Assembly: GCF_042665155.1 (NCBI RefSeq)
Contig: NZ_JBHTCG010000029.1
Coordinates: 55,500 to 119,499, forward strand
Length of the DNA stretch: 64,000 bases
Source: Sphaerisporangium rhizosphaerae
GTDB taxonomy: Bacteria; Actinomycetota; Actinomycetes; Streptosporangiales; Streptosporangiaceae
Direction of reading: 5' to 3'
The position numbers and the translations under genes were made by a program. This document shows positions 42,828 through 51,204 of the stretch, piece after piece. Numbering within the stretch: position 1 is the stretch's first letter; each line of letters starts with the position of its first letter. The notes beneath the pieces were generated by a model, which was not told where the DNA came from, did not search any database, and was given only the letters and a program-made list of their open reading frames with translations.

Positions 42828-43912
42828 ACGGGGCTCGGGTGGAGTTCCGGGGGCTTCGCCGCGCGTTCGGCGCGACCGTCGCCCTCGACGGCCTCGATCT
42901 GACCGTCGAACCGGGCGAGCTGATCGCCCTGCTCGGCCCGTCGGGCTGCGGCAAGACGACGGCGCTGCGCTGCGTCGCCGGGTTCGAGAGCCCCGACGCC
43001 GGGGCCGTGCTCGTCGACGGCGAGGACATCACCAACGTCCCGGCCAACCGCCGCGACGCCGGAATGGTCTTCCAGTCCTACAGCCTGTTCCCCAACCTGA
43101 ACGCCTTCGACAACGTGGCGTTCGGGCTGCGGGTGCGCAAGGTGCCCGCCGCCAAGCGGCGCGCCCGCGCGGCCGAGCTGCTGGAGCTGGTCGGCCTGCC
43201 CTCGCACGGCGACCGCTACCCGCACCAGCTCTCCGGCGGCCAGCAGCAGCGGGTGGCTCTGGCGCGCGCGCTCGCCCTGGAGCCGCGGGTGCTGCTGCTG
43301 GACGAGCCGCTGTCGGCGCTCGACGCCAAGGTCCGGGTCACGCTGCGCGAGGAGATCCGGCGGCTCCAGCTCTCGCTGGGCATCACGACGATCTTCGTGA
43401 CGCACGACCAGGAGGAGGCCCTGTCGGTCGCCGACCAGGTCGCGGTGCTCAAGAGCGGGCGCCTGGAACAGGCCGGGCCGCCCGCCGAGATCTACAACCG
43501 CCCCGCGACGCCGTTCGTGGCCGAGTTCGTCGGGACGATGAACCACCTTCCCGGCCTGCTCGACGGCCAGGAGGTGCAGGTCGCCGGGCAGCGGCTGCCC
43601 GTCCACGGCGCGACGCCCGGCACCCCGGAGGTGGACGTGCTCGTCCGCCCCGAGACCGTGCTGGTCACCGCGGCGCACGACGGCGAGGCGCTGGTGGTGA
43701 CCAGCTCGTTCCGCGGGTCGTCGGTGCGGCTGCTGCTGCGCCTGGCCGACGGCACCGAGCTGCTGGCCGACCTGCCCGCGCACGACGCCGCGCGGCTGTC
43801 CCCCGGCGTCCAGGCCGCCGTCCGGCTCGTCGAGCGCCCCGTCCTGGTGGCAGCCCGCACCCCGGCGGCGACCCCGGCCACCGCGGCCACCGCGGTGGCC
43901 GCCGCCGAGTAG
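42824..43912 (+). CDS. ABC importer ATP-binding protein (PotA/FbpC-like)
   Basis: A 362-residue ATPase. Walker A is GPSGCGKTTALRCVAGFESP, the Q-loop is GMVFQSYSLFPNLNAFDNV, the signature is LSGGQQQRVALARAL, Walker B is LLDEPLSALDAKVR and the H-loop is IFVTHDQEEALSVAD. A C-terminal TOBE-type beta domain (VDVLVRPETVLV, VVTSSFRGSSVRLLLRLADG) covers about residues 255-345. A short Ala/Thr tail ends it. The GTG at 42824 has AAAGGAG six bases upstream and overlaps the permease stop. It completes the importer and is followed by a strong terminator. Confidence 0.94.
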   Translation: MNGARVEFRGLRRAFGATVALDGLDLTVEPGELIALLGPSGCGKTTALRCVAGFESPDAGAVLVDGEDITNVPANRRDAGMVFQSYSLFPNLNAFDNVAFGLRVRKVPAAKRRARAAELLELVGLPSHGDRYPHQLSGGQQQRVALARALALEPRVLLLDEPLSALDAKVRVTLREEIRRLQLSLGITTIFVTHDQEEALSVADQVAVLKSGRLEQAGPPAEIYNRPATPFVAEFVGTMNHLPGLLDGQEVQVAGQRLPVHGATPGTPEVDVLVRPETVLVTAAHDGEALVVTSSFRGSSVRLLLRLADGTELLADLPAHDAARLSPGVQAAVRLVERPVLVAARTPAATPATAATAVAAAE

Positions 43913-43920
43913 GCCGCTTG

Positions 43921-43962
43921 ACGGCCCGGTGGCGGTTCGCAGGACGACCGCCGCCGGGCCGT
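43921..43962 (+). terminator. Hairpin terminator after the second ABC importer operon
   Basis: ACGGCCCGGTGGCGGT and ACCGCCGCCGGGCCGT form a 16-position stem with one T-G pair around a ten-base loop, nine bases after the ATPase stop. Confidence 0.85.
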
Positions 43963-44038
43963 TATGCGAGGAAGGCCGCCGGGGGGCGCGCTCTCGGTAG
44001 GCTTGCCGTCCCGAAAAGGTGCATAGCGGTAAGGCGAC

Positions 44039-46039
44039 GTGGTGAACAACCTAGGTCCGGGCGACCCCCTCCAGATCGGCCGATACCGGCTGCTCGGCCG
44101 GCTGGGCCGCGGTGGCATGGGCACCGTGTACCTCGGTCAGGACGAGACCGGGCAGCGGGTCGCCGTCAAGGTGATCAACCACGAGTACAGCCAGCACGAC
44201 CAGTTCCGCGTGCGCTTCCGCCGCGAGGCCGAGGCGGCGGGCCGGGTGCGCCGCTTCTGCACGGCGGCCGTCCTGGACGCCGCCCTCGACGGCGACCAGC
44301 TCTACGTCGTCACCGAGTACGTCGAGGGGCCGAACCTGTACGACGCCGTGCGGTCCTCTGGGCCGCTGCGCGGCTCCAGCCTGGACGCGCTGGCCGTCGG
44401 CGTCGCCACCGCCCTGACGGCCATCCACAGCGCGGGCGTCGTCCACCGCGACCTCAAGCCGTCCAACGTGCTGCTGTCGCCGGTCGGCCCGCGCGTCATC
44501 GACTTCGGCATCGCCAGGGCCCTGGACACGCTGAGCGGGATCACCGGCACCGGGCAGCTCATGGGCACGCCCCGGTACATGGCCCCGGAGGTGCTGCGCG
44601 GCGCTCCCGCCTCGCCGGCCTGCGACGTGTTCTCGTGGGGCTGCCTGGTCGCCTTCGCCGCCAGCGGCCGCACGCCGTTCGGCGGGGAGTCCCTTCCCTC
44701 GATCGTGTACCAGGTGCTCAACAGCGAGCCCTCGCTGGAGGGCATGGAGGCGGCGCTGCGCGGACTGGTTTCGGCGACGCTGGACAAGGACCCGGCGCGG
44801 CGGCCCACCTCGCAGCAGATCCTCGACCACATGGTCGGCCGCACCACCCCCGAACGCGCCCAGCACACGGTCGTCCAGACCTGGCAGGCGGAGCGGCCGG
44901 AGGCAGGACACCCGGAGGCGGGGCGTCCCAGTCAAAGCACGGCGTCCCCCGGTCAGAGCACGGCGTCCCCCAGCCAGAGCACGGTGTACCCCGGTCAGAC
45001 GCCCGCCCACCCGGCCCCGTTCTCCACCTTCGCGGGCCCGCCGCCCACCGCCCCGCTCACGGGCGGGCCGACCACGGCCGCCTGGCAGCCGCCCGGCCAG
45101 GCGCCCACCGTCGCGGGGCAACCCCCCACCATCGGAGGAGGATCGCCGACCGCCGGAGGGCAGCCACCGACCATCGCCGGGCAGCCTCCAACCGTCGCGG
45201 GCGGGACCGCCGGGCCGGGAACCGGCTGGCCGGGGGCCGGCGGGGCTGGGGTCAGCGGGGCGAACCGGCGTACGCGGCTGATCGGGCTCGCCGTCGCCGG
45301 CGTCGTCGTGCTCGCCGCGGGCGGGCTCGGCCTGCGCGCCTGGCTCACGCCGTCCGGGCCGCCCACCGAGCTGAGCTACCTCTACCGGGACGACTTCAAC
45401 GACAGCGGCACCGGCTGGGGCGGCAGCGCGTACACCGGCCAGGAGTACAACACCTACGGCTACGCCTCCGGCGGGTACTACGCCATCGACGTGACCGACG
45501 ATCGCGCCGAGCGCATCGAGACGGCCCCGCTGCCGTTCGTCCCCAAGCAGCCCGCCACGCCCGATCCGTCCGCCACCCCGACCCCGACGACGCCCGAGCA
45601 GGTGCTGATCACCGTCACGACGCGCGTCCGCGAGTCCAAGGGGCCCGGCGAGTACGGGCTGTTCTGCCGGGCCGACAAGGAGTCGCGGAGCAGCCGGTAC
45701 GAGTTCCTGGTCACCGCGGAGGGAGAAGCCCGCATCCGCCGGGTCACCAAGGGCACCGGCGGCAACCTCACCACGCCGGTCAAGGTGGGCGATCTGTCCA
45801 AGAGCGCCACCTTGCAGGCCGAATGCGCCGCCACCGGCGAGGGGGTGCGGCTGCGGATGTGGGTGAACGGCGAGGCGGTGCAGTCCTACGTCGACGACTC
45901 CGGCGCGCCCGCGAGCCTGCCCAACGGCGACGTCGGCTTCCTCGCCCGCGTGCCGGACAAGGCCGGCGCGACGCTGAAGACCTCCTTCGACGACTTCGTC
46001 GTCCAGGGCCCCTCCCCCAGCGCCTCCGGCCACGGCTGA
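44039..46039 (+). CDS. Receptor-like Ser/Thr protein kinase
   Basis: A 666-residue PknB-type kinase with an extracytoplasmic domain. The kinase domain (10-270) has RLGRGGMGTVYLGQ (glycine loop), VAVKVI (Lys), GVVHRDLKPSNVLL (catalytic Asp) and VIDFGIARAL then MAPEVL. A Pro/Thr/Gly-rich linker of about 140 residues carries 7-residue repeats (QSTASPG, QSTASPS, QSTVYPG) and PPTIAGQ-type repeats. One membrane helix (LIGLAVAGVVVLAAGGLGL) lies about 415-435. The outer domain starts YRDDFNDSGTGWGG and looks like a beta-sandwich of the laminin-G/DUF1080 kind. Two in-frame GTGs (44039, 44042) follow AAGGCGAC. The signal it senses is unknown. Confidence 0.93.
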   Translation: MVNNLGPGDPLQIGRYRLLGRLGRGGMGTVYLGQDETGQRVAVKVINHEYSQHDQFRVRFRREAEAAGRVRRFCTAAVLDAALDGDQLYVVTEYVEGPNLYDAVRSSGPLRGSSLDALAVGVATALTAIHSAGVVHRDLKPSNVLLSPVGPRVIDFGIARALDTLSGITGTGQLMGTPRYMAPEVLRGAPASPACDVFSWGCLVAFAASGRTPFGGESLPSIVYQVLNSEPSLEGMEAALRGLVSATLDKDPARRPTSQQILDHMVGRTTPERAQHTVVQTWQAERPEAGHPEAGRPSQSTASPGQSTASPSQSTVYPGQTPAHPAPFSTFAGPPPTAPLTGGPTTAAWQPPGQAPTVAGQPPTIGGGSPTAGGQPPTIAGQPPTVAGGTAGPGTGWPGAGGAGVSGANRRTRLIGLAVAGVVVLAAGGLGLRAWLTPSGPPTELSYLYRDDFNDSGTGWGGSAYTGQEYNTYGYASGGYYAIDVTDDRAERIETAPLPFVPKQPATPDPSATPTPTTPEQVLITVTTRVRESKGPGEYGLFCRADKESRSSRYEFLVTAEGEARIRRVTKGTGGNLTTPVKVGDLSKSATLQAECAATGEGVRLRMWVNGEAVQSYVDDSGAPASLPNGDVGFLARVPDKAGATLKTSFDDFVVQGPSPSASGHG

Positions 46040-46110
46040 CCGCACCACGCGAAGTCCGGACGGCGCGAGACCCTGGCCCGCTGCCACGAACGTTCGCCGG
46101 GACGGGAGGA

Positions 46111-47517
46111 TCAGGTGGTCGCTGGATGTGAACCGGCGGGGACGGGGACGGGGTCGGGGGCGCGGTTGAGTGCGGCGGCGCGAACGATCTCTTCGGCGAT
46201 GACCTCCCGCGTGGGCCAGGTGGTCACCGCGACCGCCATCAGGACCAGGCCGCACAGCGCCCAGGCGCCGACCACGACCGGCACGGGGAACCGTTCGGCG
46301 AACGCGCCGGCGGCGAGCACGGCCACCGCGTGGGTGAGCTGGATGCCGCCCAGCATGATGCCGAAGGCGCGGGCGCGGTAGGCGTCGGGCAGCATCTGGA
46401 CGAACAGCCCGTTCAGCGGGACCAGCACCGTGTTGACGGCGGCGGCCGCCAGGAGCACCAGCGTGAGCACCACCGGGAACGGCGGCGCGGCCAGGACGCC
46501 CACCAGCAGCAGCGGCCCGGCGAGCAGGAGCGGCTTGAGCAGCCGCAGCCGCCGCTCGGGACCGGTCATGCGGGTCACCAGCGCCCCGATGACGGCGCCG
46601 ACGGGCAGCGCGGCCATCAGCAGGCCGGTGATCTGCGAGCCGCCTCCATAAGTGGGCGCCCACGCCGCGGCGAGCCCTTCGGGGACGATGGTGATGCCCA
46701 CCACGCTGAACACCACCACGGCGGTGGGCCGCATGACCCGGTGCCCGAACACCAGGCCCAGCCCGTCGCCGGTCTCCCGCAGCAGCGAGCGCCGCGCGAG
46801 GTGGGTCACCGGGAGCGGCCGGGGACGCACGCCCCGCCAGAGCAGCAGTGTCGACAGGGCGAACGTCGCGGCGTTGATCAGCAGCGCGGCGTGCGGGTCG
46901 ATGGCCGTGACCGCGCCGCCGACCGCGTACCCGGCGACCTGCGCGGCCTGGCCGGCCATGTTCTGGAAGGACAGCCCGACGACGTACCGGTCGCCGGTGA
47001 GGAGTTGCGCCACCATGGCCGAGCGGGCCGCCTGGAACGGCGGGGTGAGCAGCGAGGCGCCGAGCAGCAGCAGGAGCAGTCCGGGCATCGGCATCCCCGG
47101 CAGGGCCATGAGGCCGACCAGCGCCATCCGCGCGACGTCACAGATGATCATGACGCGGCGGTACGGGTAGCGCTCGGCCAGCGCCGCGAGCACCGGTCCG
47201 CCGGCCACCCAGGGGAGGTAGCTGATGGCGAAGCCGATGGCCGACAGCAGCACCGAGCCGGTGTCGGCGAAGACCAGGAAGGTCACGGCCACCTTGGCGA
47301 AATAGTCCCCCACCCAGGACAGGACGGCGGCGCCGAACAGCGCGCGGTACTCCGCCACCCCGAACACGTCCCGGAACGTCGCCGGCCGGTCGCCCGCGTC
47401 GGCGTCCGCGTCGGCGTCCGCGTCGGCGTCCGCGTCGGCGTCCGCGTCGACACCCGCCTCCCCGGTGACCGGTTCCCGATGTTCTCCGGCCTCGATCTCT
47501 CCACGCTTTTCGCTCAC
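46111..47517 (-). CDS. MFS exporter with an (Asp-Ala) repeat in its N-terminal tail
   Basis: A 468-residue major facilitator transporter of the MFS_3/enterobactin-exporter group with twelve membrane helices. VSEKRGEIEAGEHREPVTGE is followed by about nine Asp-Ala pairs encoded by a 12-bp microsatellite. The body has ALFGAAVLSWVGDYFAKVAVTF, SAIGFAISYLPWVAGGPVL, ERYPYRRVMIICDVARM (the DxxxR motif of this family) and FQNMAGQAAQVAGYAVGG. I start at the GTG at 47517 (GAGGACGG upstream); an upstream start at 47643 only adds Arg-rich sequence. Substrate unknown. A 9-bp inverted repeat lies about 95 bases upstream. Confidence 0.9.
   Translation of the reverse strand: MSEKRGEIEAGEHREPVTGEAGVDADADADADADADADADAGDRPATFRDVFGVAEYRALFGAAVLSWVGDYFAKVAVTFLVFADTGSVLLSAIGFAISYLPWVAGGPVLAALAERYPYRRVMIICDVARMALVGLMALPGMPMPGLLLLLLGASLLTPPFQAARSAMVAQLLTGDRYVVGLSFQNMAGQAAQVAGYAVGGAVTAIDPHAALLINAATFALSTLLLWRGVRPRPLPVTHLARRSLLRETGDGLGLVFGHRVMRPTAVVVFSVVGITIVPEGLAAAWAPTYGGGSQITGLLMAALPVGAVIGALVTRMTGPERRLRLLKPLLLAGPLLLVGVLAAPPFPVVLTLVLLAAAAVNTVLVPLNGLFVQMLPDAYRARAFGIMLGGIQLTHAVAVLAAGAFAERFPVPVVVGAWALCGLVLMAVAVTTWPTREVIAEEIVRAAALNRAPDPVPVPAGSHPATT
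47395..47448 (-). repeat. 12-bp microsatellite in the MFS gene
   Basis: The unit CGCGTCGGCGTC repeats about 4.5 times without a mismatch. On the coding strand it gives a run of Asp-Ala dipeptides. The length of the unit (12 bases) keeps the reading frame if copies are lost or gained, so copy-number change would vary the acidic tail, not switch the gene off. Confidence 0.92.
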
Positions 47518-47609
47518 CGGCGTCCGTCCTCGTGTCAAGGGTCGCAGGTGGCGTGGTCCAGCGTGGGAGCCCGCGTCACGCCCGTCGGGTCGGCATAGCC
47601 CCCCACGAC

Positions 47610-47641
47610 GCCATGTCGCATTTCTCCCTCTTCGACATGGC
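47610..47641. promoter_or_regulatory. 9-bp inverted repeat upstream of the MFS exporter gene
   Basis: GCCATGTCG and CGACATGGC flank 14 bases (47619-47632). Two-fold symmetric sites with 9-bp arms are typical of TetR- or MarR-family operators. It is 93 bases upstream of the exporter start codon; no regulator gene lies nearby. Confidence 0.55.
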
Positions 47642-47758
47642 AAGGCTACAAAAAGTCATGATTACAGAACGAGGAGAGGTCTGTGGGACATTCTGCCGTG
47701 GATCCCTGGGATACCCTGGGGTCACCCCTAGCCACCCCTATTGCCTCTTGAGTGATAT

Positions 47759-48541
47759 CTACCCCTGAATCCCGTTCAAGGGCTTATGAGGGGTAATCGA
47801 TGCTGTTGACACAATACGTTCCGCTTCCGTCACCAGCGCCGCCAGCCGGGTACCGTGCGCGCCCCGCCAGTACACCCGGGCGCACACCGCGCAGCGCGCG
47901 AAGGTGTCGTAGCTACGCCGCGTGCCCGGGCGCAGCGCCGGCGCCACCCGCTCCTTCGGCACCGCCGCCAGCCGTCCGTTGCAGGCCGTGCATCTCGTCC
48001 AGGGCGCCAGCGGCGGGGCGAACCGTTCGAGTATGTCCTCGAACTGCTCCCTCGGCCGCGTGCCGCGCACGTAGGCCCCCAGCCACAGGCTCCGGCGGCA
48101 CAGCAGCCCGCGGTCCTGCGTGAGCAGCACCCGCCGCTCGGCGTTCGCCCAAGTGATCAGCGCGTCGTCGTCCCGGTCGTTCTCGTACGCGGCGTCCACC
48201 CCGACCACCCGCAGCCACCGCGCCGGCGTCCCCAGATGCACGTCCAGCAGGAACCGATGCTCCGGCACCGCCTGCGGCCGCCGCACCCCGAGCACCGACA
48301 CCACGGCCCCCGCCACCGGCCGGAACGACGGCGCCACCCGCCGGCCGTCCACCTCCAGCCCGCCCACCTCGGTCAACGGCACCCCGACGGACTCCACCAC
48401 ATGCCCCACCGACGACGTCCCGTCATAGGCGACGACGACGTCGTCATCGGCGGCCACGGCCCCCGCCCGCCGGCGCCGTCCGAGGAACACGCGGAGCCCG
48501 TCGTCGAGCCGGACCGCCAACTCCCCCACACCGTCCAGCAT
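47759..48541 (-). CDS. Mut7-C RNase-domain protein with ubiquitin-like N-terminus
   Basis: A 260-residue cytoplasmic protein. Residues 1-90 resemble the Mut7-C ubiquitin-like (beta-grasp) domain (YDGTSSVGHVVESVGVPLTEVG). The Mut7-C RNase domain starts with RFLLDVHLGTPARWLRVVGVDAAY and has ITWANAERRVLLTQDRGLL, the PIN-like acidic residues. A zinc ribbon ends it, with C-x2-C in TRCTACNGRL and a second C-x2-C in ARCAVCARVYWRG. This architecture matches the standard family. The C-terminal tail after the ribbon is AT-rich (ITPHKPLNGIQG) and ends in a TAG. Confidence 0.9.
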   Translation of the reverse strand: MLDGVGELAVRLDDGLRVFLGRRRRAGAVAADDDVVVAYDGTSSVGHVVESVGVPLTEVGGLEVDGRRVAPSFRPVAGAVVSVLGVRRPQAVPEHRFLLDVHLGTPARWLRVVGVDAAYENDRDDDALITWANAERRVLLTQDRGLLCRRSLWLGAYVRGTRPREQFEDILERFAPPLAPWTRCTACNGRLAAVPKERVAPALRPGTRRSYDTFARCAVCARVYWRGAHGTRLAALVTEAERIVSTASITPHKPLNGIQG

Positions 48542-48553
48542 GCCAGGCGGGCC

Positions 48554-50959
48554 TCACGCCGAGCTTCTCACCACCAGCTCCGCCGGGAGGATGACCGAGG
48601 AGACCGGGCCGCCGTCGAGGTGGCGGAGGAGGAGGCGGACGGCGGCGCGGGCCTGGTCGGCCGGGGAGGTGCGGACGGTGGTGAGCGGCGGGACGGTGTA
48701 GGCGGCGGCCTCGGCGTCGTCGAAGCCGACGACCGCGACGTCCTCGGGCACGCGGCGGCCCGCCTCGCGCAGGACGCTCAGCGCGCCGACCGCCATCAAA
48801 TCGCCGGCCGCGAAGACCGCGTCCAGGCCGGGATCGTCCTGGAGCAGCTCGCTCATGGCCCTGGCCCCCGACGAGCGGCTGTAGTCGCCCATGGCGACGA
48901 TTGACCGGCGCCCGGCGTCGCGCAGGCCGTCGCGGTAGGCGGCCAGGCGGTCCTGCGCGGCGGTGCCCTCCAGCGGGCCGCAGATCATCGCGATGCGGCT
49001 GCGCCCCTGGGCGAGCAGGTGGGTCACCGCCGCCCTGGCGCCACCGGCGTCGTCGCTCGCGACATAGGGGACGGTGATCGGGGCCGAGGGCCGGCCCAGC
49101 GAGACGATGGGGACGCCCGTGCGCACGAGCGCGCTCAGCAGCGGGTCGGCGCCCGCCGTCGAGACGAAGACCACCCCGTCCAGGTGACCGGCCCCGACGT
49201 GCTGCTCGACGCGCTGCCGGCTGCCCACCGAACCGCCCAGCATCAGCGTGACCTGCTTGCCCGACGCCTCCAGGGAGTGGGCCGCCGCCCGGACGACGGC
49301 CGCGAACAGCGGGTCGTCGGCCCCGTCGGGCGACCCGGGCACCACCAGGCCGATGGTGTCGGTGCGCTGGGTCACCAGGCTGCGCGCCGCGGAGTTCGGC
49401 ACGTAGCCGAGCTCGTCCACGGCGTTCATGACGGTCTGGCGGAACTCCGGGCTGACCGTGGCCTGCCCGTTGATCACCCGCGAGACCGTGGAGCGCGACA
49501 CGCCCGCCCGCGCGGCGACCTCCTCCAGCGTGGGACGCCTGGCGCGCTCCCTCCACAGCCCGTTGCGCCGGATCACCTCGCGGTACCACAGGCCGCTGTC
49601 CTTCAGCAGCCTGCGCTGGCTGTCGAAGTCGACGTGCACGATGCCGAACCGCTTGTTGTACCCCTCGGCCCACTCGAAGTTGTCCAGCAGCGACCAGACC
49701 AGGTAGCCCCGCAGGTCGGCCCCCGCCTCGATGGCGGCGTGCGCCGCGCGCAGGTGGCCCTCCAGGAACGCGGTGCGGTCGGCGTCGTGCACCCGCTCGC
49801 CGCTCACCGCGTCGTCGAAGGCGGCGCCGTTCTCGGTCACCAGCAGCCCGACGCCGGGGTAGTCACGCGTGAGCCGCAGCAGCAGCGCAGACAGGCCCGT
49901 CGGCACGATCGGCCAGCCGGTGGCCGTCGTCGGGGCGTAGGCGCCGGTGAACTCGATGTCCTCGGTGCCGGGATAGGCGGGGTTGGCCGGCTCACCCGGC
50001 CCGGACCGCACGACGCACGGGGTGTAGTAGTTCACGCCCAGCAGGTCGATCGGCCGGCCGATGGCCGCCAGGTCGCCGTCGTGGATGTGGCCGAGCCCGG
50101 CGACGCGTTCGATGATCGGCAGCACCCGCTCGGGGTAGCGCCCGCGCAGCACCGGGTCGAGGAACTGCCGGTTGATCAGCGCGTCCACCCGGTCGACCGC
50201 CTCGGCGTCCTCGGGCGACAGCTCCAGCGAGGGATCGTTCACCTGGCCGGGGGTCAGCACGGGCGCCAGGTTGACGGGCAGGGTGATCTCCTTCGCGCCG
50301 CCGCCGCGCAGCACCTGCACACCGAGCCCGTGTGCGAGCAGCAGGTGGTGGGAGACGCGGAAGGCGTCGGCCCAGGAGGTGCGGCCGGGCGCGTGGACGC
50401 CGATGCCGTACCCGAGCACGGCCGCCACCCACGGCTCGTTGACGGTCATCCAGGTGCGCACCCGGTCGCCGAGCCGGTCCTGGACGATCTTGGCGTAGTC
50501 GGCGAACCGGTACGCCGTGTCACGGTCGGTCCAGCCGCCGCGGTCCTCCAGCGCCTGCGGCAGGTCCCAGTGGTAGAGCGCCACGTACGGCGTGACGCCG
50601 GCCTCCAGCAGGTCGTCCACCAGCCGCTCGTAGAAGTCCAGCCCGGCGGCGTTGACCGCGCCGCGCCCGTCGGGCTGCACACGTGACCAGGACACCGAGA
50701 ACCGGTAGACGTCCAGGCCGAGCCGGTCCATCAGGCGGATGTCCTCGGCGTGGCGGTGGTAGTGGTCGCAGGCGGTGTCACCGGTGTGGCCGCCGGCGAT
50801 CGCGCCCGGCCTGCGGCAGAAGGTGTCCCAGATCGACGGCCCCCGGCCGTCCTCCCGCGCCGCGCCCTCCACCTGGTAGGCCGCCGTCGCGGCCCCCCAG
50901 ACGAACCCGTCGGGGAAAGCGAGCGTCTGCCCGCGGGTGGCGGTGCTTGTCACGGACAT
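48554..50959 (-). CDS. GH1 beta-glucosidase fused in frame to a LacI-family regulator
   Basis: An 801-residue fusion. Residues 1-468 are a complete GH1 beta-glucosidase: FPDGFVWGAATAAYQVEGA, catalytic acid E175 in TVNEP, nucleophile E376 in VTENGAA, and the usual C-terminus SGLWYREVIRRNGL. The next codon is TGG, and the frame then runs through RERARRPTLEEVAARAGVSR, a LacI helix-turn-helix, and a full PBP-like ligand domain to residue 801. No ATG, GTG or TTG lies between E467 and the helix-turn-helix, so the regulator cannot start on its own here. TGA to TGG is one base change. Start ATG at 50959; GTG at 50953 has a better-spaced AGAGG. A 25-bp inverted repeat is upstream. Confidence 0.9.
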   Translation of the reverse strand: MSVTSTATRGQTLAFPDGFVWGAATAAYQVEGAAREDGRGPSIWDTFCRRPGAIAGGHTGDTACDHYHRHAEDIRLMDRLGLDVYRFSVSWSRVQPDGRGAVNAAGLDFYERLVDDLLEAGVTPYVALYHWDLPQALEDRGGWTDRDTAYRFADYAKIVQDRLGDRVRTWMTVNEPWVAAVLGYGIGVHAPGRTSWADAFRVSHHLLLAHGLGVQVLRGGGAKEITLPVNLAPVLTPGQVNDPSLELSPEDAEAVDRVDALINRQFLDPVLRGRYPERVLPIIERVAGLGHIHDGDLAAIGRPIDLLGVNYYTPCVVRSGPGEPANPAYPGTEDIEFTGAYAPTTATGWPIVPTGLSALLLRLTRDYPGVGLLVTENGAAFDDAVSGERVHDADRTAFLEGHLRAAHAAIEAGADLRGYLVWSLLDNFEWAEGYNKRFGIVHVDFDSQRRLLKDSGLWYREVIRRNGLWRERARRPTLEEVAARAGVSRSTVSRVINGQATVSPEFRQTVMNAVDELGYVPNSAARSLVTQRTDTIGLVVPGSPDGADDPLFAAVVRAAAHSLEASGKQVTLMLGGSVGSRQRVEQHVGAGHLDGVVFVSTAGADPLLSALVRTGVPIVSLGRPSAPITVPYVASDDAGGARAAVTHLLAQGRSRIAMICGPLEGTAAQDRLAAYRDGLRDAGRRSIVAMGDYSRSSGARAMSELLQDDPGLDAVFAAGDLMAVGALSVLREAGRRVPEDVAVVGFDDAEAAAYTVPPLTTVRTSPADQARAAVRLLLRHLDGGPVSSVILPAELVVRSSA

Positions 50960-51000
50960 CCTCTGGAAGCTCCCGTCCTGCCGTGCCTCTGGGCCCTGCC

Positions 51001-51025
51001 CGTTCCACCCGAACCAGGTGGAACG
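51001..51025. promoter_or_regulatory. 9-bp inverted repeat upstream of the glucosidase-LacI fusion
   Basis: CGTTCCACC and GGTGGAACG flank seven bases, 41 bases before the start codon at 50959. It is a candidate operator for the fused LacI domain or for another repressor in the gap shared with the divergent oxidoreductase gene. Confidence 0.6.
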
Positions 51026-51204
51026 CGACACAGCCATTCTGGCCGTCCGGCCCCTCCCGCGCACCTCGCTATCGACGCCGATGTGAGCCGGAGGGAAGAG
51101 ACCGGAGGGGGAACAACCGGGCGGCCACGGGTGGTTGGCCATCGCGAGGCACGGCCTCACGCCCCGCCGCTCGCAGAAGCACGATCGCGAAGGAGTTCAG
51201 CGCC

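Noticed and set aside
44051..46663. 870-codon frame opposite the Ser/Thr kinase
   Set aside because: Antisense shadow of a gene whose kinase motifs are intact; codon composition is implausible.
47532..47768. 78-codon frame ending MITERGEV...SDIYP in the AT-richer gap
   Set aside because: No family, no ribosome site of note; only the last 36 codons are of ordinary composition, and the region more likely holds the controls of the MFS gene.
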